A stretch of DNA of 64,000 nt from Bimuria novae-zelandiae CBS 107.79 (GCA_010015655.1 ML976670.1:819397-883396), one strand, 5' to 3'; positions 1 through 11,855 are shown, numbered from the stretch's first letter. The notes: a model not told the origin generated them from the letters alone. Numbers and translations: made by a program.

Positions 1-828
1 TGGCGTCCGCGCGTCCCTGCCCACCTCTCGGATCTCCCTGAGGTGATATCGCACGCCTCTATAAGGCGTGAGGAGCGTCGCGGTGTTCGCATAACCCGCG
101 TCGGCGACGAAGTATTTCCCCGGTGGAACTGCGAGGCCTTTGAGGTACGCGTCCTTGAGCACCTTGCCGTCATGGGCGCTGCCCTCCCAGCCAGCCAAGA
201 CGTACAGGAAGTTCATGTCGAAGTCAACGACGGCGAGGACGTTTTGAGTCAAGTCACCGTACCGATTTCGATACCTCTTGTGGTCTCGCTGCGGCACATG
301 GATGGGTATATGGGTGCCGTCAATCGCGCCCACGCAGTCCTCGAAGTACGGCCAGCGCTTCTCGTCGTCCCGTATATGATTAGAGATCTCCACCGACGGG
401 CCTTTGACGACGGTCTTGTACAGGTGCAGCAGCGCGTTAAGCACCTCATGAAAGTTGCGACTTATTGTCTCCATAGAGTGGCCTACTTTGCGACGACAAT
501 TACGCCACTACGCGCCGTTCGAACAAATATACAGAAATGTGAGTATTTTCTCCTCCATAGAGACCCTGCCGTCGCTGACAAGTTGCTCCTTTTTTAGGTA
601 TCCCACAAGCTCTTGCCACACCTCCGGCCGCAGTCGAGTCTCCTCAAACAGCTGCACGGGGTCGCCCATACAGTCTCTCAACCACGCCGCCCCTCGCTAG
701 CGATCGTTCAGGCGCGTATTTACGCCTGTTGGACGCGTTTTGGTATCGTATAGCTGGGCTAACGTGGTGGCGACGATGCTCAGGGCACCGACGGCAGCCA
801 TGCCAGCAGCTACTCTACGGGGATCCAT
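1..828 (-). pseudogene. HARBI1-like (PIF/Harbinger, DDE_4) transposase, truncated by window edge
   Basis: Reading the minus strand from the ATG at 826-828 gives one continuous frame to base 1, broken by two TAG stops at 697-699 and 508-510. The frame carries the layout of fungal HARBI1-like DDE_4 nucleases: an N-terminal helical part (GDPVQLFEETRLRPEVWQ), an HTH-like stretch ending GHSMETISRNFHEVLNAL, the first catalytic Asp in GAIDGTHIPIH, the second in GWEGSAHDGKV and the third in FVADAGYANT. The C-terminus lies outside the window. Both stops are TAG and could be CAG to TAG changes of RIP type, but base composition is otherwise normal, so the copy is lightly damaged. The element ends are not visible. 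The alternative, a domesticated host gene whose stops lie in introns, is unlikely because no splice pair removes them cleanly. Confidence 0.8.
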
Positions 829-1572
829 ATGCAACAAGAACACGGCACGTGACAAAACGACGACCTCTCCGATAGCAAAAAGGCCTCTAGGTGAAGAGTT
901 TGGCCATTGGAGAGACGCAGGGGGTCTCATCTGGTCCGTGACAGGACTAAACAGGGGTCTGATTTTAGTAGCGCCCGTTAACAAAACGGACCTCCGTCAG
1001 TTACCTTATCGGACGAAAAATACCGAACAAGTCACCGATTATCCATCCCCCGTTTCATTACCGGCGCCCTAAACGGAGCCCCTATCGGAGGAACCAGGCA
1101 GGCCCATAGTAGATAAACAAAAATGAACCCGCACACTGCTGTGAAAATTTGGACGCGAGAGGCTCCAGCTCTCTCGTCCTCTTCCAGTGCGGAAATACAG
1201 CAAAAACATACGACAGCAGGGATTCCCCGATGGTCACCCACTCGAGTACTGATCCGCCGGTGTCCTGCTTAAGTACCGCTGAGCGAACGGGAAGCGCTGT
1301 ATTCAGGACCCTATGGTCGTATGTAGCATATGATGCTGAATTATTATATTATATTCAATGATACTGGAAGAAACCGTGACAACATTAATGCCGCTGTTTA
1401 CAAGGCTGAGCGGACGGTAAGCCTAGATTTTAAGGTCCTGTGGGCATCAAATCGTCCTGTGGAACGCGTGGGTTACCCAGCGGGTTCGGAAGCGGGTTCA
1501 GGCTCGCGATTAGGTGTCGTGGGCTGCACCAGATCGTATGTGCTGATACAGTCATCATTGAATCTAACGTTA
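829..1572. other. Non-coding stretch with a diverged direct repeat
   Basis: No convincing gene on either strand. Two related segments of about 50 bp occur in the same orientation at about 1263-1316 and 1391-1443. They share GCTGAGCG(A/G)ACGG and a GGWCCTRTGG-like end. They may be remnants of a repeat; nothing else is recognised. Confidence 0.35.
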
Positions 1573-1776
1573 ACGTGTTCTACCAGTCAGCGGCGCACAC
1601 CACCAAAACCGCCGCCAAGCTTTTTTTCAATCAATCATAACTCCACGCCAATGCTCTTAATTGCCTTTAGAAAAAGGTAGAGTTACTCTAACTGTAGATG
1701 CTATCTACAAATACCAATTTTCGAAAGCTCACAACACTGATTTTGGTGAGGTGCGCCGCTGAGTGGTGGAACACGT
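1573..1776. mobile_element. 204-bp MITE with 36-bp inverted repeats and TA target duplication
   Basis: The arms at 1573-1608 and 1741-1776 are inverted copies, about 32 of 36 positions identical by eye. Both begin ACGTGTTC and contain TCAGCGGCGCAC. Each is bordered by TA (1571-1572 and 1777-1778), the target duplication of Tc1/mariner/pogo elements. The interior is short, AT-rich and has no reading frame. This is a non-autonomous element, probably mobilised by a pogo-type transposase such as those elsewhere in the window. Confidence 0.75.
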
Positions 1777-1778
1777 TA

Positions 1779-3900
1779 CCCTATACGTATTACAATAGGC
1801 CAAGCCACCAGAACATACATGCTACTGTGGGACCCGCCGAAAGTAGGCGCGAGTAGATTCTCTCATTGCGGTACATAGGTTACACGCTTTCTAGTTAACC
1901 CACGCTTCACCACCAGGAGCACATTCGATCGATACATCCAATGGTGAGTAAAGCCCGGATCATTGAACCGCACATGTGCACCTCTGCTACCAAAACAGCC
2001 ACACACACAGCCCAAAGACAAGGCGTAGGGCTAGATCGTGCCTTGCGGGAGCGCCGAAGAGCGGGCGGAAAATGCAAGCGGGCTCGAGGCTCGGTGCAAA
2101 GTCCGGAGCTCTACAAAAAGGACAGCTACCTGGTACGATTAACGCCTCCGCCTACCGTAACCGAGCAAGCGATATGTCTACGTATATTACTGTACGGGGA
2201 TGGCTAGTAGCTGATGTGAGATGGAGACCGAGCCGCGCCGTGTGTGAGCGCCTAGCCCATGGTATAGTAAGATTCCGTTTTGCCATTACACATCCCGGAT
2301 CAGTAGATGTGTAGATTGCGCAGTCCCTTATTATCGCGACAGGGAAAGTTCAAGACATTCGCTTCACCGACGGCAGCTATCGTCTCAATCAGCTTGCAGG
2401 TTCCTCATCCACGTGGCCATTAAGCTTGCCTGCAAGGCGATCAGTGAATCGGCGATACGCAACCGGTAAGCATTGCACAGGTTGCGAATGAACCATCCGA
2501 AGCATCGGCTGACGAGCAAACAACCGCTCAACCTTAAGGCAGGCGCCGGGATAAGGATGTGAGGCGGGCCCGAGCGTGCATACCCGCTGCGAGTGCTTTC
2601 ACGCCCACGTGTCGGCAATGTGGGTGAGCACGGTCCTTCTCCGCAGCCGGCCTGGTAGGTAAGCCGGCGATGCACGCGACGGGACCTCCTCGTTGTTGCT
2701 CTGGGGGCTGTTGGCACGCAATGCAAAGCATGCGAGACTCGGCGTTATTAATCGGTGTGTTCAATTGATGCAAACATATCTATGCCGCCTAAGAGCAAGC
2801 GGGCGATGGAGAAGGCTGGATGAGCGGTGATATATTTGGAATTGTCCGATTCGGGGCCGCGTATGTCATGTGCATTGGAATGCTGGGAACGGTGCCTGTC
2901 TCAGGTTTTCCACGTGCGGTCAAGGATGATTCTCCAGCATGATGTAGATCCAACACGGTCATTTGATCTGTTGACCTCTACAAGAGGGTTTTCTTGCTAC
3001 AGCAAATGAGTGCGGCAGTCAAAGACAAGGAGCATAGCGGTACTTAGCCGATCACTGCAGAGGGTCTGGCTCGCTGTACGACGCACATGCTAAACCTTAG
3101 CTGCAGACGCATGAAAGAGATGCATTATCTCACGAGTTACGGGCTGGGGAGTGCGAGGTGCTCGGCTGTCTAGGCAACCTGAGATGAGTAGCCACAAGCG
3201 AGACTGTTGGTGTTGAATAGAGACAATGCACGCGCAGTTCGTGGCGTTGACATGGCTGGACACAGATATCACCTGGCAGGTGTTGTGAACCACCAAGCTA
3301 CGGTGCGGGTCCAGGTCCGCACAACGTGGCAGCGACGTGGGGCGCGCGCGCTCGCATAGTAGATCTGAGTGGCCCAGATGTACATGGTGCCTGGTAGCAT
3401 TGTGGCAGCTCGGAAATGCCTGCGGTCGGGCTCACAAAGAGATAGGACAACCGTGCGCTCAGGATTCGTTTCAGAGTGCGTCGGAGCACAGTCAAAGAGC
3501 CACTGCCCCCGCCACGGCAGCACAGAATGCTGTGAATACCTTCCTCCTACACTGAGCACTGTACGCACACCGGACGCGCCCTAGGTATATTGCGCCAAAA
3601 CGCGTCTCACACCTTCACTCGCCTGCATCGAGCCGTTGCTGCATTGCTCGCCGTGACGGTGCCTGCTCGCGTCATCATCACACCCTCTTCGTCACCCCTT
3701 GCCGATCCGCTCCCTTGGGGACGTGTGAAACCTTAGCCAAAGCACCGACTCTGCTGCGCGGCCGGCCACGACTCGCTCCTGCACCCACCAGCTCGTCGTC
3801 GCTGCTTCCTGTCCACCGTCCCGTAACCACGCGGCACGGTTGAATTGTGGCTGCAATAAGAGAATCCACACCCCAACCCCCAACACACCAGTCGCCTTGC
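1779..3900. other. Intergenic, nothing recognised
   Basis: Mixed-composition sequence of about 2.1 kb with only short overlapping frames on both strands, none with a recognisable motif or fungal splice pattern. No RIP signature. It may hold degenerate coding remnants that cannot be identified by eye. Confidence 0.4.
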
Positions 3901-4104
3901 TCTCCGCGCAGTCACCATGACCAACTCGTTAGAATCCTCCAGGCCCATCCTGGCCAGTGTAAGTCGCTCCACTATTCTTAGGTCTACTCGCTGTTTCAGA
4001 CCGTCTCCTATTTGTTGCTAGGATTGCTTGCACACTACAACACTCTGTTGCCAATAAACACGGGAGCATCCTCCCTTGAATCTTGCTGTCCAACCTTCAC
4101 CAAA

Positions 4105-4467
4105 ATGTCGCAATCTTCTGACGCACAGAAACCACAGGCAGCCGGCAACCGCGCCTCAACACGCATGTCGACCTACAGCGCCGCACCCACCCTGACGCCC
4201 TCCGTCGCGCCCTCACATCTCTCCGAAGCCTCCTCGACCGCTGGCGACCCCAAGGTGCAGGAGATCAAGTCATGGAACGCGGGCTTTGAGCGCCTCGAGG
4301 ACAAGCGTCTCGTGCAGCAACGGTACATGCTCAACAGCGAGAAGACGGACAACATGAGCAAGCTCGCGCTCGGAGCAAAACTAGACCGCGCCCTTGCGCG
4401 ACGCATGTCGGGCCAGGACGCCGTCTTCCGACCCAAGGTCATCAACGAGAAGAAGGTGGAGGCATAA
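4105..4467 (+). CDS. Small conserved hypothetical protein, 120 aa
   Basis: The start at 4105 has a strong context (CACCAAAATG) and is followed by a Ser/Thr/Ala-rich leader of about 50 residues. A charged, helix-forming block follows (GDPKVQEIKSWNAGFERLED, then RYMLNSEKTDNMSKLALGAK and LARRMSGQDAVFRP). The strong third-position C/G bias and charged repetitive block look like a real gene. The style is that of a conserved Pezizomycotina protein of unknown function; I cannot name a domain. There is no signal peptide or membrane segment. Upstream, an ATG at 3917 starts a short reading frame with a GTAAGT donor at 3959. Spliced to the AG at about 4021 it would be a 5'-UTR uORF; spliced to the AG ending near 4138 it would replace the first 12 residues. 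The in-frame ATG at 4012 lies downstream of that donor and has a weaker context. Confidence 0.7.
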   Translation: MSQSSDAQKPQAAGNRASTRMSTYSAAPTLTPSVAPSHLSEASSTAGDPKVQEIKSWNAGFERLEDKRLVQQRYMLNSEKTDNMSKLALGAKLDRALARRMSGQDAVFRPKVINEKKVEA

Positions 4468-5992
4468 ACACCATCACCACCTCGTCCTCCCCATTCGAAT
4501 GTCGTTTCTGGTACCAGCGCTGTTCGCAGCACAAAACCGCACACTGCACTTTCGCATTCACCCCAACGAGCATGATATCCACCAATTGAGCAAGGCGACC
4601 ACCCACGCTGCAACGGAAGCCATGAAGCACGGTCTTCCTTGTTTTTCTTTTGTCTACCGAACGATCTTAGCATGGAAGAGCGCACGGCCATAGACGGGGA
4701 GGAAACATGGCACAGCTGTTCGACCGGTCATTCACCTTTTCCGGCCTTGTCGACACTACCTTTTTTATAATACTTTTCCCGGGGTTCACAGGGGTGTTTT
4801 CTGAGCAGTTTGGGCTGGGGTTGGGGTATATCACGGCGTCTGTTCCATGGCCAGCTGAACGCGCCGGTCTCCCATCTACTTTATTCGACTTCGTCACCAG
4901 CATGTTAGCGCAATGGAATGGACATGTCCTCCACTTTGCTGTATTCTAAACCTTGAGCTTGTGATGCCTGGGGTGGGAGGGTGCTACCGCCTTACGATGC
5001 TCATGACCGCCACAATGTCGTGACCTGCTTTCATTGTGCCGATGCCTGCCTGTCTCGGTTCGTGAACTGCGTCACGGAGTGTTGATCATTCTTGGTGCTG
5101 GAATGTGCCGTGCCGTGCCGTCTAGCTATACAATCCTACTCTCACAATGACAACCCAAAGTCCGAACATGCAGTTCTCCTTCAACCTCCTTGGAGTCGAA
5201 GTCACGACTCTGCTCGTCACACTTACCCTTTCTTCTATCTTTAGTGTATGAGCTACTTGAATCCAGCACAATCGGACCGGATGTCCTCGCGTCTAAGGCC
5301 CTAAACCAAGCTTCTAGTGGCGACTACGCCCCGTCTAGCGCTCCTGCGTCTCCACCTCCAACCCCGACCATGGATCCTTCGACCGCATGGGATTTTCGCA
5401 CATGTGTTTCTTGTGATGCCGAATGTGGACAAGTGCGATGGGCCGGTTAGGATCGACGTTTCAATGGCACGTCCCACGGGCCACGCGGTTATTCAGGGCG
5501 CTGGAGGAGCTAGAGTCATACAGTCTTGGAAGGAAGAGCATGGACGATGTGGGGGTTTTTGTGGACGGGTCTGTTGGGTTTCTGCGTATACGGGATACGC
5601 TCTGAATAAGACGAGTAATTTGGCGATGAAAAATCCATGTTGGAGAGCCATCGAGTGGCGCTCATTCGGTATCATCTTAGCAGGGCCTAGGTCCGTCCGA
5701 TGATGGTCTTGATTCCAGAATCGGAGGTTGGTGGAGGTCTTGTTCAAACGCAACTTTAGAACTGTCTACGAAGATATGTTCTAAGTCGAAATGCTATAGC
5801 ATTGGTATTGCCCGTGTGCCTCGAGCCTGGCCACGATCTTGCAGCACAATTGCGAACTGAGCGAGTAGAAGTCGAACAGCCACCTCTCGTAACTCTATTT
5901 CCACCCTCAACAGCTTGTATAGTCCATCATGTCTGTCATTGCAGAGCCTATTTTAGAAGACGATGCTGGGCGTACCTGCTGCGATCTCTGGC
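4468..5992 (+). other. Intergenic; 3' UTR of the small gene and unassigned sequence
   Basis: The first few hundred bases are probably 3' UTR of the preceding gene. Between about 5150 and 5750 there are several overlapping open frames with near-coding composition (for example residues SYSLGRKSMDDVGVFVDG in one frame). No single frame or splice model holds, so a decayed gene is possible but unproven. From 5929 to 5992 a short open frame (MSVIAEPILEDD...) runs into the left end of the transposon. Confidence 0.35.
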
Positions 5993-5994
5993 TA

Positions 5995-7712
5995 CAAAGG
6001 GTAATCTCAATAAAGCCGGCCGTCATGTGACTTGCCAAGACGCTAGCGCGTCACTAGCGGAACAGAGTCTCCGAGCCTCCAAGAGCTCTGTAGAGCGTCA
6101 ACACCTACACTTCAACCTCACGTTTCTCACTCAATATGGCTTCAAATCCTGCCCCCCAAAAAAAAAACTCTCGATTGCTGTCAGAAGCCCAGCTAGCTGC
6201 TATCGTCGTTCTCAGAACATAATACAACCTCACTTTCCCAGAAATCGCCACTGATTTGGGTATAACTGACCACGCATGTGGTAAGGCATTTCGACGCGTC
6301 AAAGATGCTGCAAAGGTCGACTCACTGCAGGAATTGCTAGCTGCAACACCTACAGTCAAGCAGTCTCCTCCTGGCAGACCTGTAAAGGTACGCGATGGCT
6401 CTACGCTGAGCGCAAGACCACGGCATGACATCATCGTATATGGCACCTACCAGGTGCATGACGCTGTCAGAGACCTCTGCGCAGAAGCTAGCATCACACT
6501 TAGTAAGAATATAGTCTATAACATTGCTAGGGAGCACCGCGACAAGCAGCACCTATACGTAATAACTTATAGAGTATAACCTAAAAAACTAACGCTTAGT
6601 AGTAATAATAAGGACTAATAACTATAGTATTATGCCTAGCTTAAGGCTAAAAATAACTTACACTTTCCACGCATTATATTCGTTTGCTATAATAAGATCT
6701 CTAAGTCTATTAGTAAGAGTAATATACGTGGCGGAAAGTAAAGGATTTTAGGATTAGTTAAATAAAATAGTAACGTCTACGCACTGCCTATAACGCTACC
6801 TAAATTTAGTTTTATAATTTATGCTACTACTTTAACTAATACTACTTACTCTTATTAACGCCCTTACGTTATTTAGGCTTAAGACAACGATATAAGCTAT
6901 AAAAACCTTATATAACGTAACTTCTATATAAATAATATAATAAAGAAGGCCCTTAAGGTTAAACGCTCTTGCGCAACTATCGCTAGCACTTATAAAAAGT
7001 AGTAATTATAAGAAATTAACTATAATATTACTTATAATAATAGTTAACGCTAAGCTACTAATAAGGCTACTAGTAAGAAAGGTAGAGCTCTTCGCGCAGG
7101 TATTAAGAAACCTTTTATTATTAAAAGTTCTTTAAAATAGAGGAGTTTGTATGTAAAGGAGGGAAGGGCATAAATGGTATCTAGTACGTAAAGAATATAC
7201 TTAAGAAACACCTATTCCTTTATTACTGCACTATACGCGATAATAACTAAAACGCAACTATTTATTTAATTTAAAATAATATTTACTTATACTTACTAGG
7301 CCTCTAGTACTACTAGCTAGAAATTAAAGCTCTAGGAATTAAGTTTGGCCCTTAGCCTCCTAATTCACCAGACTTACACCAAATTGAGCGCTGTTTTGGG
7401 CGTCTAGAAGGTTTTTTGGCAAGTTACGAATGCCTATCAAGTTCCAAGGAGGCCAAAAAGGAGGTCTGGCAAGGTGATAAGACACTCAGGCAGTATATGG
7501 CCGAAAAGCTTCATCCCACCTACTTTATGCGCGTTGCAGAGCTCTGCGAGGACGCAGGTGGCCAGAACAACTTTACAGCATAATTAGAACATCTTATTTG
7601 GGTGTATTTGCTCATACTTTAGATGGAATTAAGATGCCCGACTTTTGAAGTTGCTACCCCTGCAGGAATCCCTGCTGCACGTGACGGCCGACTTTATTGA
7701 GATTACCCTTTG
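5995..7712 (+). mobile_element. Tc1/mariner-type DNA transposon, 1718 bp, RIP-damaged only in the middle
   Basis: Inverted ends start CAAAGGGTAATCTCAATAAA at 5995 and match the complement of the sequence ending at 7712 over about 36 bp. TA duplications sit at 5993-5994 and 7713-7714. The central part (about 6550-7370) is very AT/TA-rich and full of stops. The outer 550 bp on the left and 340 bp on the right have normal composition. The element lies 131 bp upstream of the aldolase start codon, so it interrupts that gene's promoter or 5' UTR. Confidence 0.88.
6136..7583 (+). pseudogene. Tc1/mariner transposase (DDE_3 type), inactivated
   Basis: From the ATG at 6136 a helix-turn-helix N-terminus is readable (NSRLLSEAQLAAIVVLRT, then FPEIATDLGITDHACGKAF). 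It is broken by a TAA at 6220-6222 and again beyond 6577 in the RIP-mutated core. The C-terminus is clear again from about 7350: the frame carries WPPNSPDLHQIERCFG, the conserved PNSPDLxxIE motif around the third catalytic acidic residue of Tc1/mariner enzymes, and ends at TAA 7581-7583. The first two catalytic Asp residues fall in the destroyed region. Dead as it stands. Confidence 0.85.
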
Positions 7713-7844
7713 TAGATCCCATCTCCGAAGCTAATCACCCCGCGATAAGACCCTGCGACGTCATCGAGCACCAGCAGCCACAACTACGAAACCCAACAAC
7801 CAGGCCCACCATGTCTCCAACAAGGCAAATCACATCCCCGCAAC

Positions 7845-8923
7845 ATGACAACTGGGTACTTTCCAAAAAGAGAAAAGGTTGGTCTTGAGGACCTGTTCAA
7901 AGGTTTGGTAATCGCGTCTCACATCCTCCACTACCATGGCGTGCTCGACGCGTACGGGCACATCTCTGTGCGCTCGCCGGATAATGCCAAAACCTTCTGG
8001 ATGCCGTGCAACATTGCCCCGGCTCTGGTGAGCAGCCCGGACGATTTGGTCGAATACAATGTCGAAGACGCTACTGCTGTGGAAAGGGATGCGAAGAAGG
8101 GGTATTTGGAAAGGCACATTCACAGTGAGATCTACAAAAGGTTTGTGAGTCAACCAACTGCACCCTTCTGTGTAGCCTTTGGCTGATTCAGGATTCATTT
8201 TATAGCCGAACGTGAATGCGGTTGTTCATAGCCATTGCCCAGAGGTCCTGCCTTACTGTATCAGCGGGGTTCCATTGAAGGCATCGATACACATGGCTGG
8301 CTTCCTAGGTGAGATATCAAACGTCCCTCCGGAAGACCAAATCTAACGCATTTCGACTAGGATCGAGCGTACCCGTATGGGATGCTTCGTCCCATTACGC
8401 CAGCGGATCGAAACACGACCTTCTCGTCCGCGACTCCCAGCTGGGTGCATCGCTGTCTGCTGCCTTTAAACCAGCCACTTCTACAGGATTCATCTATTCC
8501 AAATTCCGCTCAGCACTACCCGCTCAAATCGGCGGTTCACAGGAGCCCGATAAAGAACCCAACTACGCTGTCGTTCTGATGCAAGGGCACGGTTTCACCA
8601 CACATGCGCATGGAATCGAGGAAGCTGTCTACCAGGCAATCTACACCAAGCAAGCAGCTCAGGCGCAAACGACTGCGCTTACCATTCAGAACGCGCATTC
8701 CGGACACACCCTTGAAGGCAAGATTGACGTTGAAGGAGGTGGAAAGATCAAGTCTGCAAAGGTCAAAGCTGAGGGAAATCTAAAGTATCTGAGCGATAAC
8801 GAGGCGCATGATGCGTGGGAGTCGAACCAAGGAACCGTTCTTCGCGCGTGGGCCTTGTGGTGCAGAGAGGTTGAGGTACATCCGCTGTACAAGAACGACT
8901 GCCCTGTTTGCGAGGATGAATAA
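7845..8923 (+). CDS. Class II aldolase/adducin-domain protein, 321 aa, three exons
   Basis: Exons 7845-8144, 8206-8308 and 8361-8923 give an uninterrupted 321-residue protein. Both introns are GTGAG...TAG (61 and 52 nt). The fold signature is the class II aldolase N-terminal domain: HYHGVLDAYGHISVRSP near residues 28-44, the metal-binding HxH in NAVVHSHCPEVLP, and GHGFTTHAHGIEEAVYQAIY carrying the downstream histidines. The family (fuculose-phosphate aldolase, ribulose-5-phosphate epimerase, fungal class II aldolase-like proteins) binds Zn and acts on sugar phosphates or related aldols in the cytosol. The substrate cannot be told from sequence. About 65 residues at the C-terminus after the aldolase core are charged and less typical. 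A Tc1/mariner element sits just upstream and may alter expression. An upstream ATG at 7811 is in another frame, so 7845 is the start. Confidence 0.9.
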
Positions 8924-10082
8924 AGCGAGGATCCATCGAATTGTCGGACATATGTAATCATGCGCCCCACCCTCGCTTTCTCCACGTACCTGGTCCCTTT
9001 GGTTCCCCCACATTGGGCGCGGATGCCTCGCTTCGAGATGACCCGAGCAGTCAATCTACGCGAAACGCGCCTGGTGAATCGCAAATAACCATGGTACTCT
9101 CAATTTGATTGTCACGGCCTCTTACTTTCCCGATCCGCTTCATTCCATCGAAGTACGAACTGTTTGTGCACTATGTTGTTGTTCGGTACCGGCTATCCAA
9201 TAGGTAATCAAGCTTCACACTCGATGCCTCCCCGAGCTCTCTGATTATAATGACTGTTTCTTCACCTTCCCCTGAAAATACAACTTGTGAGGTTAGATCG
9301 GGCTTTCACTCACTGCACCGCTTACTCAACAAAGCCCGACACCGACGGGACGTTCAGGATCTATTGGTAGGTCATTTTTGCAAGAACTGACTCGTCGCAC
9401 AGTTTATTCACACTCGGTATTGCGATACGGCATACTGGGGTAACTTACTACGCCGAATCTGCAATTGCCGCGCAATCTATGAGCAAAGCAGGATACGTTT
9501 CTTGCTTCTCGATATCTGGAAAGTATGATCTAGCTTCTACTGGTACTCTCCGAACTAAGCAAGTTAATAGCGCGTTGTACCTTGCATTTCAAGAAATTCC
9601 GTCAGGTCCCGAAGAGTACTACACATGACATGTCTAATTCCTCCGCCAAGCAAAATATATTGTTAGCTTACTTTGAGAAGCTTAGTCTTCCGCCACCACT
9701 ATCGCTTGACACCTGACCCCAGATTATCACGCGTGCTTGCTTCCGCCTGCCCGTATTGCACCACATTTAAGCAAAGAAAAGATCCGGGAAAATTTGGCTG
9801 TATCTATACAGCAGCCTTGCCATATTCGGTACAAGGTCTACGCGGCCTACTCCACTGAGGGCCAGCTTCCACGATTCCTTGCGTGCATCTGATCACACTG
9901 ACATCTGAATGGCTCAAACGACATGAGCCGATGTGGAGATGAAAGGGAAACGCGGCGGAATTAGCGCCGAGCTACAACGGCCCTTCCTAATGTTTGCGGG
10001 TGTCTTGCAGTAGAAAGACTATATCATGGTGGCATGCAGTAATTAGAATTCTCAGCTACCTCTCGCTGGCGATTCATCCATC
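8924..10082. other. Intergenic, nothing recognised
   Basis: Covers the aldolase 3' UTR and the promoter of the lyase gene. No coding frame with recognisable motifs, no repeat and no RIP signature seen. Confidence 0.5.
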
Positions 10083-11855
10083 ATGTTTCTTCAAAGCGCG
10101 TTGCTGGCGACCTTCGCCTTCTCTTCTTCGGCGCTAGCTGCTTTCGGCATTACCACTTCCGGGAACAACATTGTCGTGGACGCAGGGAGCGACAATGCGC
10201 TCGTAGTTTCTATTGATAAGAGATCTTGTGATATCAAGTCCATTTTATTCCGGGGGGAGGAGTTCCAGTATCAGAGCCAGGGCAGCCACATCTCCTCTGG
10301 ACTTGGTAGCGCGACGGTTTCGAGCATCATCGTGAATAGTAAGTGCTCCATCTCCGGCTTGGAAACTCAAGACATGGCCAAGAAGCGATCATTGGCAAGC
10401 CTTTTGCGACTTGGATGTCCTTTTCATGCGGTTGCGGATAATATGTGCCAGGCCAATATGCGAAAGTCACTTGCAAAACCTCGACCCTTACGCACTACAT
10501 TGTCGTTAAATCGGGCGACCCGACACTCTACATGGCCACCGATACTACTTCTGAGCCATCCGTAGGAGAGCTCCGCTTCATTGCACGCCTCCAGCCTTCC
10601 AAGCTACCCCTGGAGTACCCTTTCGGCTCCGTTTCCACAACCAGTGGTTCCTCCTCCACTGTCGAAGGCAGTGATGTCTTCGTGGTCAACGGCCAGACCC
10701 GCTCTAAATTCTACTCTAGCGAGCGCTTCATCGATGACTACGTTCACTGCGTCTACCGCGACAGTGACCCCATCCATGCCTGCATACTGCTCAACTCCTA
10801 CTCTTACGAGCGAAGCTCCGGTGGGCCTTTCTTCCGCGACATCAACTCGAACAATGCTGGAGACTCCACCAACCTTTACTTCTACATGAACTCTGGCCAC
10901 GTCCGGACAGAGAACTACAGGATGGGTCTGCACGGCCCGTACGCTCTTCAATTCTCCCGTTCTAGCATCCCGACTGGCAAGAGCATGGACACAACCTTTT
11001 TCAAAGACTTGGGAATCTCAGGCTACGTCGCACCGAGTGGGCGTGGAACCGTCACTGGAACCGCAACCGGCGGAGCCAGCGGTCTTCAGAAGGTGCTCCA
11101 CTGGTGTATGCAGTCCCACCCCTCTCCCCTCCATTCTAACTTTGCTAACCTACACAGACAACGCCAACGACCAGTACTGGGTGTACGCCGACTCCTCCGG
11201 GAAATTCACCTCTCCCCCAATGAAACCAGGCACCTACACACAAGTCTTCTACCAAGGCGAATTCAAGCTCTCCTCCACGACCGCCACCGTCACCGCCGGC
11301 AAAACCACCACCGCAAACATCTCGGGCTCGCTCACATCGCGCACATCCCTCTTCAAGCTCGGCGAATACGACGGCCAACCAACCGGTTTCCGCAACGCGG
11401 ATAAGCAGCTCCGCATGCACCCCTCCGACTCGCGCATGTCCTCCTGGGGCCCGCTGACCTACATCGTGGGCTCGAGCTCTCTCACCGATGTGCCCATGGC
11501 GCTGTTCAAGGACACCAACACACCCTTTACTATAAAATTCACGCTCACGGCGGCGCAAGCGTCTGGTGCGGCGACGCTGAGGGTGGCGACGACACTGTCG
11601 TTTGCAGGCGGGCGGCCGAGAGCAGTCGTGAACAGCTACACGCCTGCGACGCCGGCGGCGCCGACGAAGATCGATTCGCGCGGCGTGACGAGGGGCGCGT
11701 ATAGGGGGTTTGGGGAGGTGTATGATTTTGCGATTCCCGCGGGGAGCTTGGTGAGTGGGAGTAATACGGTGACGTTGAGTGTGGCAAGTGGGAGCAGCGG
11801 GAATACGTATTTGCAACCGAACGTTATATTGGATGTGATTGAGTTGTTTAGGTAG
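10083..11855 (+). CDS. Rhamnogalacturonan lyase, polysaccharide lyase family 4, secreted
   Basis: Exons 10083-10338, 10452-11105 and 11158-11855 encode 535 residues, the usual PL4 size. The introns are 113 nt (GTAAGT...CAG) and 52 nt (GTATGC...CAG). The second contains GCTAAC, a fungal branch-point form. Residues 1-19 are a signal peptide (ends SSALA before AFGITTSG). The N-terminal catalytic domain shows [38 protein letters not shown] and [20 protein letters not shown], with MGLHGPYAL further on. The fibronectin-like middle domain ([27 protein letters not shown]) and the C-terminal carbohydrate-binding domain ([33 protein letters not shown]) follow in family order. The enzyme cleaves Rha-GalA bonds of rhamnogalacturonan I by beta-elimination outside the cell, consistent with pectin breakdown by a plant-associated fungus. 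No damage seen. Confidence 0.95.

Noticed and set aside
4173..4691. Minus-strand ORF of 172 codons
   Set aside because: Overlaps the plus-strand small gene antisense; no motifs, and it ends in Ser/Arg-rich shadow sequence.
5150..5750. Possible host gene upstream of the mariner element
   Set aside because: Several overlapping frames look partly coding but no consistent frame, splice pattern or motif could be built.
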